A stretch of DNA of 64,000 nucleotides from UBA6623 sp965238125 (GCA_965238125.1 OZ250179.1:868001-932000); one strand, 5' to 3'. Positions 1 through 8,299 are shown, counted from the stretch's first letter. Numbers and translations: made by a program. Notes: generated by a model from the sequence alone, not told the origin.

Positions 1-160
1 CGCAAATTTCGTTGTCTTTTTGCATCTGGATGCGTTGTTGCGCCAACTGTTGTTCGAGCTGGGTGAGTTGGCGGGTCTTCGCTTGTGAGCTGTCGGCTTT
101 CTTGGTTTGGTGTTTGTCGGTTTGGTTCTTGTCGGTCTGTTGTTTGCTATTCTTCTTCAT
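1..160 (-). CDS. Small hydrophilic protein, cut by window edge
   Basis: An open frame on the minus strand starts with ATG at 160 and runs off the left edge (about 53 codons seen). A textbook AAGGAGG ribosome-binding site lies at 170-176, 9 bases upstream, which is the main reason to call it. The visible peptide begins MKKNSKQQTDKNQTDK and is rich in Lys, Gln and Thr. It then becomes a heptad-like Gln/Leu stretch (QLTQLEQQLAQQRIQMQKD) that could form a coiled coil. No family is recognised. It lies about 120 bases downstream of the original end of the metallo-hydrolase gene and could be co-transcribed with it. Confidence 0.5.
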   Translation of the reverse strand, partial: MKKNSKQQTDKNQTDKHQTKKADSSQAKTRQLTQLEQQLAQQRIQMQKDNEIC

Positions 161-324
161 GGCTGGTCGCCTCCTTTTCAAAAATCCATTGCACCTCCCT
201 TGTGGAGAAGTGCGCTGCTGCCGGTAGCCTACCGCTTCCCGGCTCCAAGCGACCAGCCTCTCATCCCATCTCAGTTGTTCCTTTCGTCGGCTTTGTGCTT
301 CAGCGTGCCTTGTAGGTCTTCGAG

Positions 325-1990
325 CCAGGATTTCCATTTTGGCCCTGGCACGGTCACAGGATACACCCCCGCTGCGCCGAATACCACGTCTTTTCGCGCT
401 GAACCCTGCACATCACCTCCGCCGGTAGGCGCCAAGGCTCGTCCGTCCGCTCACAGACGTTGATTGAGCGGACTGAACGGCGCTCCGGCCGACACTGCTC
501 CCTGCGAAACCTTTTTGGAGCCAAAAACTGTTGATCCTCGCCCGGGCAACGCTACCCACCCGGCACAGGCAGCGCCCAGATCCTATGCAGCATGTCGCCG
601 AACAGCCGCCGGTTCAGATGTCCTTCGGCCAACAGCAGCCAATAGTACCGCGCATGCTTGACCAGCCTACCGCCCGTCTTCATCAGCCGCTGTTGCAAGC
701 TCGTCAGCGACCAGCTCTTGATCCGTTGCGGCAGCCCGAGCCTCCGCCATAGGTTCCCCAGGTTATAGGCCAGCACGCTGAGTTGCAGTCGCACTTCGTT
801 GGCCCGGAACCGATGGCATGACAGCCTTGTCCAATGCGTCGCTTGTTTGCCTTCCTTGATCCACTGCTCCGCCGTGCCGCGCTTGTTGTAGAACCGCATC
901 AGCGAGCGGCTCGGCAAGGCCATGCTCGTGACGATGAAACCGACGCGAGGAAACAACTCACCTTGGTGATGCTCGACCTTCGCAACAACCCGCCGGGACT
1001 TCGACCAGCTCGCGGCCTGATACCGAAAGCTCCTGTAGCGCACCAGGGGCTTTGCGCTCGGCCTGCCCGGCGGACGAAACAGGATATCTTCGATCTCCAG
1101 CTCCAGGCTCTTGTTGGCCGGGATGCGAATCACGTAGTCCACGCCGCGCTCCTCCAACGTCTCGTAAATATCCGGCTTGGCGAAGGCGGCATCGGCCCGG
1201 AACGTCACCTGTTTGCCCTCCGCCTGTTGGCGTTCGATTTCCGGCAGCAGCAGCTCGTCCCAGTCCTCGGCGCTGGACACGTTGCCCGGTCGCAACTTTG
1301 CCGCCAAGCAATCGCCGTGCTGGTTGAACAGCAACAGTGGGTGGTAGCAGACCGACTCGAAGTGGCCGTTGTAGGCGCTGCCTTCCTGCCGGCCGTGGAC
1401 GGGGCTCTCGGTAGAGTCCATGTCCAGCACGACGCACGCGGAGTCATCACCGGCCTCGGCTTGCGCGATCAACTCGCGGTTCACCGCCATCAGCCCGATC
1501 AGATTCTCGTCGCCGGCGAGCATGGCGGTCTCGAAGCTCTGCAGCCGGGAGGTCAGCGCCGCGCCGCGATCCCAGTTCTTCTTCGAGCCAATCAGCCGAA
1601 AGGTTGGATCGGCGGAGACACGAACGGCGTCGTTGAGATCCTCGTAGCCCGCCAAGCGGGAGTAGACCGACTGTCGCAGCAGATCGACGAACGGGAACTT
1701 CTTGTTCGAGCCTTGCCGCGAATCCGTCAGATGCTCGTCTATCAGCTTGCCTAGTCCGAGTCGTTCGTCCAGTTCGCGAATGAGAATCAGCCCGCCATCC
1801 GAGGTGACTCGCGATCCTTGGAAATCGACCTTGAGAAATCCATTGAAGGTGAGCTGAAACGGTTTGTTTTCTTTTTCACCCATTGGGTGTTGATCTCCTC
1901 AGCGCCTTGAGTGCTTTCAAGCCCGCATAAATAAAGGCGTCCGAGTCCACCCGATGGTTAGCAGAACCGAAACTAAAGTGGAAATCCGGG
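325..1990 (-). mobile_element. IS1380-family insertion sequence, copy 1
   Basis: The element is 1,666 bp and is bounded by imperfect inverted repeats. The left end reads CCAGGATTTCCATTTTGG and the right end, read inward, CCCGGATTTCCACTTTAG. A 5-bp direct duplication TCGAG flanks it at 320-324 and 1991-1995, marking a clean transposition. Copy 2 at 30356-32021 matches throughout at a constant offset of 30,031; I saw only about three base differences by eye. The insertion lies in the last codons of the upstream metallo-hydrolase gene. Bases 325-551 hold no gene, only the transposase 3' flank and terminal repeat. Confidence 0.93.
552..1883 (-). CDS. IS1380 family transposase
   Basis: This 443-residue DDE transposase carries the N-terminal signature of IS1380 proteins (FLKVDFQGSRVTSDGGLILI near residues 16-35). 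The DDE core shows VVLDMDSTESPVHG for the first Asp (about residue 150) and FRADAAFAKPDIYE for the second (about residue 230). The C-terminal part contains YNKRGTAEQWIKEGKQATHW, with the conserved Glu of the Y-x-R-G-x-x-E-x-x-I-K-E motif. The length is normal for the family and the frame is uninterrupted, so the copy looks active. The start is the ATG ahead of GEKENKPF, with GGAG just upstream. Confidence 0.95.
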   Translation of the reverse strand: MGEKENKPFQLTFNGFLKVDFQGSRVTSDGGLILIRELDERLGLGKLIDEHLTDSRQGSNKKFPFVDLLRQSVYSRLAGYEDLNDAVRVSADPTFRLIGSKKNWDRGAALTSRLQSFETAMLAGDENLIGLMAVNRELIAQAEAGDDSACVVLDMDSTESPVHGRQEGSAYNGHFESVCYHPLLLFNQHGDCLAAKLRPGNVSSAEDWDELLLPEIERQQAEGKQVTFRADAAFAKPDIYETLEERGVDYVIRIPANKSLELEIEDILFRPPGRPSAKPLVRYRSFRYQAASWSKSRRVVAKVEHHQGELFPRVGFIVTSMALPSRSLMRFYNKRGTAEQWIKEGKQATHWTRLSCHRFRANEVRLQLSVLAYNLGNLWRRLGLPQRIKSWSLTSLQQRLMKTGGRLVKHARYYWLLLAEGHLNRRLFGDMLHRIWALPVPGG

Positions 1991-2978
1991 TCGAGAAACC
2001 GTTGCGGGCATTCGTGACGGTGTAAGTCCCGTCGGCCTTCACCGAAGCCTTGATCCAATGGCCCTTGCAGTCGTCGGTCTCCTCGAAGTTGGCGATCATC
2101 TTGCGGTCGGTGTTGTGGGCCGCGTCGGTTTCGAGCGACAGATGGACTTGCCAGATGTCCTCGATGTCGGGCGATTTTTCAAGCACTTCGTAAGCCTCGG
2201 GGTGTCCTCCCTTGCGGGGTCCGTTATTCATCACGGCCACGGCCGGCCGCGCGGCCCAGACCTGCTGGGGGGCCGCCGAAGTGTGCAGGCCGTGGTGGGT
2301 TACCTGGTAGAGATCGACCTCGCCCACGCGGTTCACCGGGCAGGCCAGCTCGTGCTCGTAGTTCCAAGTGAGATCGCCGAGGTCGAGAAATTCGAACTTC
2401 CCGAAGCGAACGACAAAACCTACGCTCTTGCCGTTTTCGCCGGTATTGGGATCGAGCATCCGCGCGTCGCGGCAATGGGGATTCTCCTTCCCGCCGGGCA
2501 GAGGTTCGGCCGGGAAGCGGCTGTGGGAGGCGACGAAGATCAACTCCGCCCCGTGCAAGGGAAGCTTCTCGCCGGGAATCGCTTCGAGGCGTTTGCCCTT
2601 CGCCACCGACAGATAGCTTTTCCAAAGTTCCGGGCCGCCCTTGCGATTCAGTTCGACGCTGTGACCGTGGTCAACGAACTTCCCGATCGAGACTCGCTCG
2701 GCAAGTTGCGGCAACCCACCGACGTGGTCTCGGTGAAAATGCGAGGTGATGAAGTAGTCAATCTTGCCGGCGCCCGCCTCGGTGGAAAGGACGTGTTCAA
2801 TGCGCTTGGCGTCGCGGTCTTCATAGCCGGGCCACCCGGCGTCCATCAAAACGGTCTCGCCCGAGGGCGTGACGATCAGGGTGGCGGCGCCGCCTTCGAC
2901 GTCGATCCAATAGATGTCAAGAGTGCCGGCGGCGGAGAGCGGCAGCGGCAGCAAGAGGAGAAAGACAATCAGTCGCAT
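1917..2978 (-). CDS. Secreted metallo-beta-lactamase-fold hydrolase, 3' end replaced by IS1380
   Basis: A ComEC/Rec2-type MBL-fold hydrolase follows a signal peptide (MRLIVFLLLLPLPLSAAG). The start at 2978 is chosen because GGAGG lies 11 bases upstream. Metal-binding residues are visible in SHFHRDHVGG (the HxHxDH motif), LDLGDLTW and VTHHGLHTS. Such proteins hydrolyse phosphoester or lactone-type substrates, but the substrate here is unknown. The present reading frame ends with about 24 IS-encoded residues (RISTLVSVLLTIGW and onward). Removing the IS1380 and one TCGAG restores a frame ending NGFSKTYKAR with a stop at 300-302. The native protein was therefore about 335 residues and lost only six native C-terminal residues, so it may still work. 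Confidence 0.85.
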   Translation of the reverse strand: MRLIVFLLLLPLPLSAAGTLDIYWIDVEGGAATLIVTPSGETVLMDAGWPGYEDRDAKRIEHVLSTEAGAGKIDYFITSHFHRDHVGGLPQLAERVSIGKFVDHGHSVELNRKGGPELWKSYLSVAKGKRLEAIPGEKLPLHGAELIFVASHSRFPAEPLPGGKENPHCRDARMLDPNTGENGKSVGFVVRFGKFEFLDLGDLTWNYEHELACPVNRVGEVDLYQVTHHGLHTSAAPQQVWAARPAVAVMNNGPRKGGHPEAYEVLEKSPDIEDIWQVHLSLETDAAHNTDRKMIANFEETDDCKGHWIKASVKADGTYTVTNARNGFSTRISTLVSVLLTIGWTRTPLFMRA

Positions 2979-3140
2979 CACGGTGAAAACCTCCGCGGAA
3001 AAGGAGTGCGGCAATCCAAGGCAACAGCCTCGGCCGCCTACAAGTATAGCCCCAGGGAGTCGGTCCGGACCTTCGGTCTGGAGGGTTTTTCGCGGTGGTC
3101 GGCAGCAGGGCGGGTCGGGGATCGTTCCTTTCGGAGCGAA

Positions 3141-3350
3141 CTAGGAGAAGAGGCTCTTTGGCAACTTAAATCGCCTGATGATCGAGGAGATGACTCCCTG
3201 GCGAAGCTCCTGATTTCGACCGTGGCATTTGACCGGGTGCGACTCAGGGCGTCCGTCCACATCGGGATGGTAGATAATCCTCTCGCTTCCCTTCCCTCGG
3301 GCTTTCCAAAACTCAAACCTGGGGTCGTGTTTTAGCAGGAGTTTTTGCAA
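3141..3350 (-). CDS. hicA: HicA-like mRNA interferase toxin
   Basis: This 69-residue protein has the HicA/YcfA pattern: a short N-terminal helix, then ARGKGSERIIYHPD and SHPVKCHGRNQELRQGVI. In the family the catalytic His sits in the segment between G-S and the strand, within a dsRBD-like fold; here His appears in YHPD and in VKCHG. The start is inferred to be TTG at 3350, because the upstream frame hits the stop of the preceding gene. It lies 18 bases downstream of the HicB-like gene on the same strand, so the order is antitoxin then toxin, the reverse of many hicAB loci. Family toxins cleave mRNA when released from the antitoxin. Confidence 0.7.
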   Translation of the reverse strand: MQKLLLKHDPRFEFWKARGKGSERIIYHPDVDGRPESHPVKCHGRNQELRQGVISSIIRRFKLPKSLFS

Positions 3351-3368
3351 CTCCCTGACTTCACCACG

Positions 3369-3809
3369 CTAGGCATTGGCTTGGCTGAATTGCGAAAGTT
3401 TCTCTATGACGTGAAGCGGCGGAATCGGCAAGCCTCTCGCCACGTAGTCGGCGTTTTCCGCGCGGTCCGTCGATGAGGCCAAGCGTTGGAGCTGCTCGCG
3501 CATGGCGTCCGCGAAGAGCCTGCAGTAGATCGGCTCGGCCGGCTTCCAGATCATCTCGGGCTGTCCCTTGAACCTCGCAAAACTCAGCTGTGTGGAGACC
3601 AGATCCGTCAGCTCCTCGAAGGCTTCATCCACTGTGGAGCCATATCCTCTGAGATCCATTTCCAGGGCGACCGCGATCCACTCGTCCCCCTCCCGGTACC
3701 CCAGAACGCTCAACGTCAAGGTTGAGGCGGGCTTGGCATTCCGGCCCTTGGGGCTTCGCCCGGGCTTCGGTCGCGGACTCTGGTTCGTCATACGATTCGT
3801 CACTTTCAT
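3369..3809 (-). CDS. hicB: HicB-like antitoxin
   Basis: The core LSVLGYREGDEWIAVALEMD followed by GYGSTVDEAFEELTDLV matches the HicB degenerate RNase-H-like fold. In that fold a G-Y-x-A strand pair precedes a G-x-T-xx-EA helix. It ends about 60 residues later without a helix-turn-helix or ribbon-helix-helix that I can identify. The frame is open to 3881; I prefer the ATG at 3809 (MKVTNRMTN), but no start has an ideal ribosome site. It sits directly upstream of the HicA-like toxin and should neutralise it and possibly repress the pair. Confidence 0.65.
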   Translation of the reverse strand: MKVTNRMTNQSPRPKPGRSPKGRNAKPASTLTLSVLGYREGDEWIAVALEMDLRGYGSTVDEAFEELTDLVSTQLSFARFKGQPEMIWKPAEPIYCRLFADAMREQLQRLASSTDRAENADYVARGLPIPPLHVIEKLSQFSQANA

Positions 3810-3936
3810 TCCTCGTCCGAGCTTCCTTCTCAGTATATTGGCCGGCCACAACCGCGAACAAGACACGCGGGTGCGCGACATTCATAAGGGAAAGTCGGCG
3901 GCCCGGGGTTGAAGGCTTCCCGGCTGCAATTTTCTC

Positions 3937-4090
3937 TTGGTTCGGCCCTGGCTAAAGCCGTACGGGAAAAGGCCGTTGAAACGGCCTCCTACCCGGACGA
4001 CGAGCCCTTTAAACCGGCCCTTGAAGGGCCGGCCTATTTGCAATCCAAGCCCGGTGAACCGGGCTAAGCGTGGACGGAAGTCCACGCCTC
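3937..4090. repeat. Intergenic hairpin repeat family R1, copy a
   Basis: A string of short palindromes: GGCCGTTGAAACGGCC, then CCGGCCC-TTGA-AGGGCCGG, then AGCCCGGTGAACCGGGCT, and finally GCGTGGAC..GTCCACGC. The same order and wording recur at about 18590-18760 and 57732-57870. It lies between the HicB-like gene and the glycosyltransferase run and is unlikely to encode protein. Confidence 0.8.
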
Positions 4091-4222
4091 TGCTTCTATT
4101 GCTCGCATTGCCGGCGGGACGTCCCACATTCATGTCGCACACCCAAGACGCACTCACCCGCTCGATGGCAACCTGCACATAATAAAAGGGCCGCTCGACG
4201 CCCTGCCGCGCGCCCCCCCGTC

Positions 4223-4963
4223 GTGGAAATCTCCGTCGTACTCATCACGCTCAACGAGGAAGAGAACCTCCCGCGAGTTCTCGAAAAACTCCGCTGGTGC
4301 GAGGAAGTCGTCGTCGTCGACTCGGGCTCGACCGACCGCACTCTTGAAATCGCCCGCGGATTCGGCGCGCGCGTCGTTCACCGCGACTTTGACGGCTTCG
4401 CCTCACAGAAAAACTTCGCCGACCAACAGGCCTCCAACGACTGGATTCTCTCTCTCGACGCCGATGAAGTACCCAGCGACGACCTGAGCGCATCTCTACG
4501 GCGGATCAAAGCGGGCGGCGTCGACCACGACGCCTATCGCTTTCCGCGCAAAGCGCACTATCTCGGCAAGTGGATTCATCACTCCGGCTGGTATCCGGAC
4601 AAGAAGGTTCGCCTTTACGACCGCCGCAAAGCGCGCTGGGAGGGGCTGGTCCACGAGTCCGTCCAAGTCAACGGAACGATTGGCGAACTCGACGGCGACC
4701 TGCTGCACTACACCTGCCCCTCGCTCAGCGCCCACATTCGCACAACCGACCGCTACACGACGCTCGCCGCCCAACAATTTCGCGATGAAGGCCGACGGCC
4801 TCACATCGGCAACCTCCTGCTCTCGCCGCCTTGGGCTTTCGTGCGTTCGTATTTCCTCAAGCTCGGTTTGCTGGACGGCGTCGAGGGATTGATGATCGCC
4901 TCGATGGCGGCTTTCTACGTCTTCGCCAAATACGCCAAGGCCTGGAAACTCGAGGCGGAGTAA
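4223..4963 (+). CDS. Family 2 glycosyltransferase (lipopolysaccharide core type)
   Basis: A GT-A fold enzyme of about 246 residues. Motifs are ISVVLITLNEEENLPRVL (nucleotide-sugar binding), VVVDSGSTDRTLEIA, and LSLDADEVPS, which supplies the DxD-type metal site. The tail (WAFVRSYFLKLGLLDGVEGL and onward) is typical of WaaE/KdtX-like core glycosyltransferases. The frame is open from 4070, but the first 51 codons come from repeat R1 sequence, so I place the start at the GTG at 4223 (VEISVVL). Its stop overlaps the start of the next glycosyltransferase (TAATG). It probably adds a sugar to lipopolysaccharide or another surface glycan at the inner membrane. Confidence 0.82.
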   Translation: MEISVVLITLNEEENLPRVLEKLRWCEEVVVVDSGSTDRTLEIARGFGARVVHRDFDGFASQKNFADQQASNDWILSLDADEVPSDDLSASLRRIKAGGVDHDAYRFPRKAHYLGKWIHHSGWYPDKKVRLYDRRKARWEGLVHESVQVNGTIGELDGDLLHYTCPSLSAHIRTTDRYTTLAAQQFRDEGRRPHIGNLLLSPPWAFVRSYFLKLGLLDGVEGLMIASMAAFYVFAKYAKAWKLEAE

Positions 4964-5976
4964 TGCGCCTTCTCCACCTCGACACGGGTCGCTCGATGCG
5001 CGGCGGACAGTACCAAGCACTGCTCCTGCTCGAAGGGCTGCAAGAACAAGGACACAGCCAAACCCTGCTCGCCCGCGCCGCCTTGCTCGACCGGTGGCCG
5101 GGACGGCCCATCGGTGTCGCAACCCTGCGGCGCGCCGCGGCCGACGCGGACCTGATCCACGCGCACGACGCCCGCGCGCATATGTTGGCCGCTCTTTGGT
5201 GCCCCGGCAAGCCGCTGGTCGTCTCACGGCGAGTGGCGTTCGAGATCAGGCGCGGCGTCTTCTCGCGTTGGAAATATTCACGGCCGCGCCGCTATCTCGC
5301 CGTGTCCGAATACGTCGCCGCGAAACTGCGTGGGGCGGGCGTCGAGCCGTCGAAAATCGAGGTTGTCCACGACGCGGTGCAGCCGCGGGGCGGTGAAGAA
5401 ATGGGGGACAGTCCACTGTGCGCCGAGCGGGGTATGGATTCGGAGGAACTGACTCGGTCGGCGCTCGGGACAGTCCCCAATTTTTCAGGGCCCCTATCGG
5501 CCGAGGGGCACGCCGTCGCGGAACAGACCGATCGCATCGTCGCCGCCTACTCCGACGACCCATTGAAAGAGGGCGGTCTGCTGGAATCGGCCGCGCAACA
5601 GGCCGGCCTTCCCCTGCATTTCTCGACCGACCTGCCGGCCGATCTCCCCACCGCGGGAGCATTCGCGTATCTTTCCGCCTCCGAGGGGCTCGGTTCGGCC
5701 ATTCTACTAGCCATGGTCCACCGCGTCCCGGTCGTGGCCAGCCGCGTGGGGGGTATCCCCGAAATCGTCGAACACGAGCAAACGGGCTTATTGGTCAACA
5801 ACGATGCCGTGGAAATCGCCGACGCTCTGAAACGATTCCGTCAAGACCCCGACCTCGCGCAAGCTTGCACCGAGAGAGCCTATCAGCAAATCTTGGAACG
5901 ATTTACGGTTGATATAATGGTGCGTCGCACCGAGCGGGTCTACCACGAAATTCTCGGGCTCCCAACTCCATCGTGA
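4963..5976 (+). CDS. GT4-like glycosyltransferase with an in-frame repeat insertion
   Basis: The ATG at 4963 overlaps the previous stop and begins MRLLHLDTGRSMRGGQYQ, typical of GT-B enzymes. The donor-binding half is clear: AYLSASEGLGSAILLAM, then VPVVASRVGGIPEIVEHE and TGLLVNN. The protein has about 337 residues. Between residues about 146 and 182, where a short linker joins the two Rossmann domains, there is a low-similarity insert (MDSEELTRSALGTVPNFSG). Its DNA matches an intergenic repeat at about 55476-55520. The insert keeps the frame, so the enzyme may still fold. It probably acts with the GT2 neighbour on the same glycan. Confidence 0.8.
   Translation: MRLLHLDTGRSMRGGQYQALLLLEGLQEQGHSQTLLARAALLDRWPGRPIGVATLRRAAADADLIHAHDARAHMLAALWCPGKPLVVSRRVAFEIRRGVFSRWKYSRPRRYLAVSEYVAAKLRGAGVEPSKIEVVHDAVQPRGGEEMGDSPLCAERGMDSEELTRSALGTVPNFSGPLSAEGHAVAEQTDRIVAAYSDDPLKEGGLLESAAQQAGLPLHFSTDLPADLPTAGAFAYLSASEGLGSAILLAMVHRVPVVASRVGGIPEIVEHEQTGLLVNNDAVEIADALKRFRQDPDLAQACTERAYQQILERFTVDIMVRRTERVYHEILGLPTPS
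5398..5507. repeat. Intragenic copy of an intergenic repeat
   Basis: GGGGACAGTCC occurs at 5404-5414 and CGGGACAGTCCCC at 5466-5478, with GATTCGGAGGAACTGACTCG between them. A similar block (GATTCAACGGAACTCGTTCG, then GCGCTCGGGGCAGGCCC) lies in non-coding DNA near 55476-55520. CGGGACAGTCCGTTTCTATG also occurs in the repeat tract at about 25208. The block interrupts the glycosyltransferase linker without breaking its frame. Edges are approximate. Confidence 0.55.
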
Positions 5977-6803
5977 TCCCTTTCGTCGCCTCCATCTTCG
6001 GCCTGCTCGTCGGCAGCTTTCTCAACGTCTGCATCTATCGTTGGCCGCGTGACGAGTCGGTGGTCAAGCCACGCTCGCACTGCCCCAATTGCGACGCGAC
6101 CGTCACCTGGCGGGACAACATCCCGCTGCTCAGCTACCTCCTTCTGAAGGGTCGTTGTCGGCACTGCGGCGAGCCTATTTCGATCATCTACCCGACGGTC
6201 GAGTTGCTCAACGCGGCTTTTTACGGTTACCTGTTTTGGCGCGGCGGGTTGGACCCGATGACCTTCAAGCTCGCGATCTTCACGTCGATGATGCTGCTCT
6301 TGATCTTCACGGACCTGACGGAATACATCCTGCCCGACGAAATCACCTTGGGCGGTCTGCTGGTCGCGCTCGCCTTCATTCCCATCGTGCCGGTCGAGGA
6401 CCGCTTTACGGGCATCATTTGGTTATTCGTTCCCAGATCCTCGCAATGGATTGTGTCGGCGATCGAATCGATTTTCTCGGCGGCCTTCATCGGCGGGATT
6501 CTCTACGGACTGCGCAGCGCGTATTTCCGCGTCCGCAAGATCGAGGGACTCGGTTTGGGCGACGTCAAGATGATGGCCATGGTGGCGGCGTTCTGGGGCC
6601 TTACGCCGACGATTATGATTCTGATGTTGGGCTCGATTGGCGGCGCGATCATCGGATTGATCATCATCGTCGCCGGCCGCAAGAAATGGCACCATGAGTT
6701 GCCTTTTGGAAGCTATCTAGGCGCCACCAGCATCGTCGTGGCGGTTTGGGGAGAGGCCATCCTGGCCTGGTATCGAGGGGCGGTTTTCGGCCCGCCCGCG
6801 TAA
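5973..6803 (+). CDS. pilD: Prepilin peptidase / N-methyltransferase (type IV leader peptidase)
   Basis: A 276-residue polytopic membrane protein of the A24 family. The N-terminal SFLNVCIYRWP segment is followed by two CxxC pairs (CPNC and CRHC) that bind zinc. The two catalytic Asp residues lie in IFTDLTEYILPD and in GLGLGDVKMMAM (the GxGD motif). It cleaves and N-methylates type IV pilins or type II pseudopilins. The GTG start at 5973 overlaps the preceding stop by four bases, so it is translationally coupled to the glycosyltransferase run. No pilus assembly gene is in the window. Confidence 0.93.
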   Translation: MIPFVASIFGLLVGSFLNVCIYRWPRDESVVKPRSHCPNCDATVTWRDNIPLLSYLLLKGRCRHCGEPISIIYPTVELLNAAFYGYLFWRGGLDPMTFKLAIFTSMMLLLIFTDLTEYILPDEITLGGLLVALAFIPIVPVEDRFTGIIWLFVPRSSQWIVSAIESIFSAAFIGGILYGLRSAYFRVRKIEGLGLGDVKMMAMVAAFWGLTPTIMILMLGSIGGAIIGLIIIVAGRKKWHHELPFGSYLGATSIVVAVWGEAILAWYRGAVFGPPA

Positions 6804-6885
6804 GATGAGCGCCTAACATGGGGACGAGGCTCAGGACACTCGCGGCAATCGAACCCGCGAGTCGGGCGTCGGGTCGGTTCCGAGC

Positions 6886-7908
6886 ATGAAACTCAAGGAA
6901 ATCGCGGAACGACTGGGGTGCCGGCAGACAGGCGATCTTGACCTGGAGATCCACGGTGTCGCCGGGATCGAGAAAGCCGTTCCCGGCGAGCTGACGTTTC
7001 TTTCGAACCCGCGTTACGTCAAGAAACTCCGCAACAGCCGCGCCTCGGCGGTGATTATTGCCGAGGAAATCCCGGACCTTACTCTCAGCTTTCTCATCTC
7101 CGACAACCCCTATCTGGATTTTGCCCGCGCGCTCGAGCTTTTCTATCAGCCGCCCAAGCCGACCCCGGGGGTTCACGCCACCGCCGTCATCGCCCCCTCG
7201 GCCGTAGTTGGCGACAACGCCTCAATCGGCCCCTTCACCGTGATTGGCGAGAATGTCGTGATCGGCGGCAACGCTGTGATTCACTCACACGTTTCGATTT
7301 ATGAAGGCGTCGTGATCGGCGACGATTTCACGGCGCACTCGCAGGTCAACGTGCGCGAGTTTTGCGAAATCGGCGATCGCGTGATTTTGCAGAACGGCGC
7401 GGTGATCGGCTCGGATGGCTACGGCTTCGCTCAGCAGAAAGACGGCAGGCATTACAAGATCGTCCAAGCCGGCAAGGTCGTCATCGAGGACGATGTTGAA
7501 ATCCAGGCCCATTCCTGCATCGATCGCGCGGCTGTCGGCGAAACCCGCATTCGGCGGGGATCGAAGATCGACAATCTGGTCCAAATCGGCCATGCCGTTG
7601 ATGTCGGTGAAAACGCCATTCTGTGCGCGCAAGTGGGCATCGCGGGAAGCACGACGATCGGGAAGAACTGCATCTTCGCCGGGCAGGTGGGTTTGGTCAA
7701 TCACCTGAACATCGGCGACAACGTCCTAATCACCGCGCAAAGCGGCGTGCCCAATGACATCGCGTCCAACCAAAAGATTTCCGGCTATCCCGCGATGGAT
7801 AATCGACGGTGGCTGCGCTCGGCGGCCGTTTTTAATAGGCTGCCGGATTTGGAGAAGAGGATGCGGCAATTGGCGAAGAAGGTTGATCGCGAGAAGGGCG
7901 AGGAGTAA
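6886..7908 (+). CDS. lpxD: UDP-3-O-acylglucosamine N-acyltransferase
   Basis: The 340-residue protein matches LpxD. An N-terminal uridine-binding domain (MKLKEIAERLGC, then PGELTFLSNPRYVK) leads into a long left-handed beta-helix of hexapeptide repeats (IGPFTVIGENVVIGGNAVIH and onward). The catalytic His lies in the IGHAVDVGENAILC stretch. LpxD adds the second acyl chain in lipid A synthesis, which shows this is a lipopolysaccharide-type Gram-negative. It closes the surface-glycan gene run. The only ribosome-site candidate upstream of the ATG is weak (GGTCGG). Confidence 0.95.
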   Translation: MKLKEIAERLGCRQTGDLDLEIHGVAGIEKAVPGELTFLSNPRYVKKLRNSRASAVIIAEEIPDLTLSFLISDNPYLDFARALELFYQPPKPTPGVHATAVIAPSAVVGDNASIGPFTVIGENVVIGGNAVIHSHVSIYEGVVIGDDFTAHSQVNVREFCEIGDRVILQNGAVIGSDGYGFAQQKDGRHYKIVQAGKVVIEDDVEIQAHSCIDRAAVGETRIRRGSKIDNLVQIGHAVDVGENAILCAQVGIAGSTTIGKNCIFAGQVGLVNHLNIGDNVLITAQSGVPNDIASNQKISGYPAMDNRRWLRSAAVFNRLPDLEKRMRQLAKKVDREKGEE

Positions 7909-8055
7909 TCATCGCGGAACAGAGAGCCCGGTTTCACCGCCCCCAAACCCAGATACAGAGCCCCGAGCGCAAGCGACGGGCCAAGCGGTCAAGCAAACCA
8001 TCCCGAACCAAAAAGGAGCCGCCAAGCCCGCGACAGCCCCCAGTGGGGCAGGGGG

Positions 8056-8240
8056 GCTACCCAGGGTCCCGCCTTCGGCTCCACCCTGGGCTATATTCCC
8101 GCCGGCGCTTCGCGGCTCAAGGTGTTCGCGGTCTTGCCGGGAGTACACGTAATGCACGATACTCTCAAAGGTTATTTTCGGAAGAGTCCGTTTCTATGAA
8201 TTGCCGGATTCATAATACCGCCATGAAAATGTGGGTGAGA
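8056..8240. repeat. Composite intergenic repeat R2, copy a
   Basis: Order of parts: a CCAGGGT..ACCCTGG hairpin, the phrase GGCTATATTCCCGCCG, a CGCTTCGCGGCTCAAG palindrome, GCGGTCTTGCCGG, and finally TTTTCGGAAGAGTCCGTTTC with TACCGCCATGAAAATG. The same order is seen at 55316-55520, a partial copy at about 46612-46660, and the tail again at 25487-25550. The apparent peptide HPGLYSRRRFAAQ read through it is a by-product of the repeat. Confidence 0.75.
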
Positions 8241-8299
8241 CCGGGATACAGGCCAAGGAGGGGTCGAAGTGTCACGCGTCGGCAGGGGGAGGGTGAACG

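Noticed and set aside
834..1754. 306-codon plus-strand frame (also at 30865-31785)
   Set aside because: It lies antisense inside the IS1380 transposase, repeats with the element, and has no ribosome site or family motif.
2058..3335. 425-codon plus-strand frame
   Set aside because: Complementary to the metallo-hydrolase gene, whose signal peptide, HxHxDH motif and ribosome site are clear; the plus frame is a GC-rich shadow.
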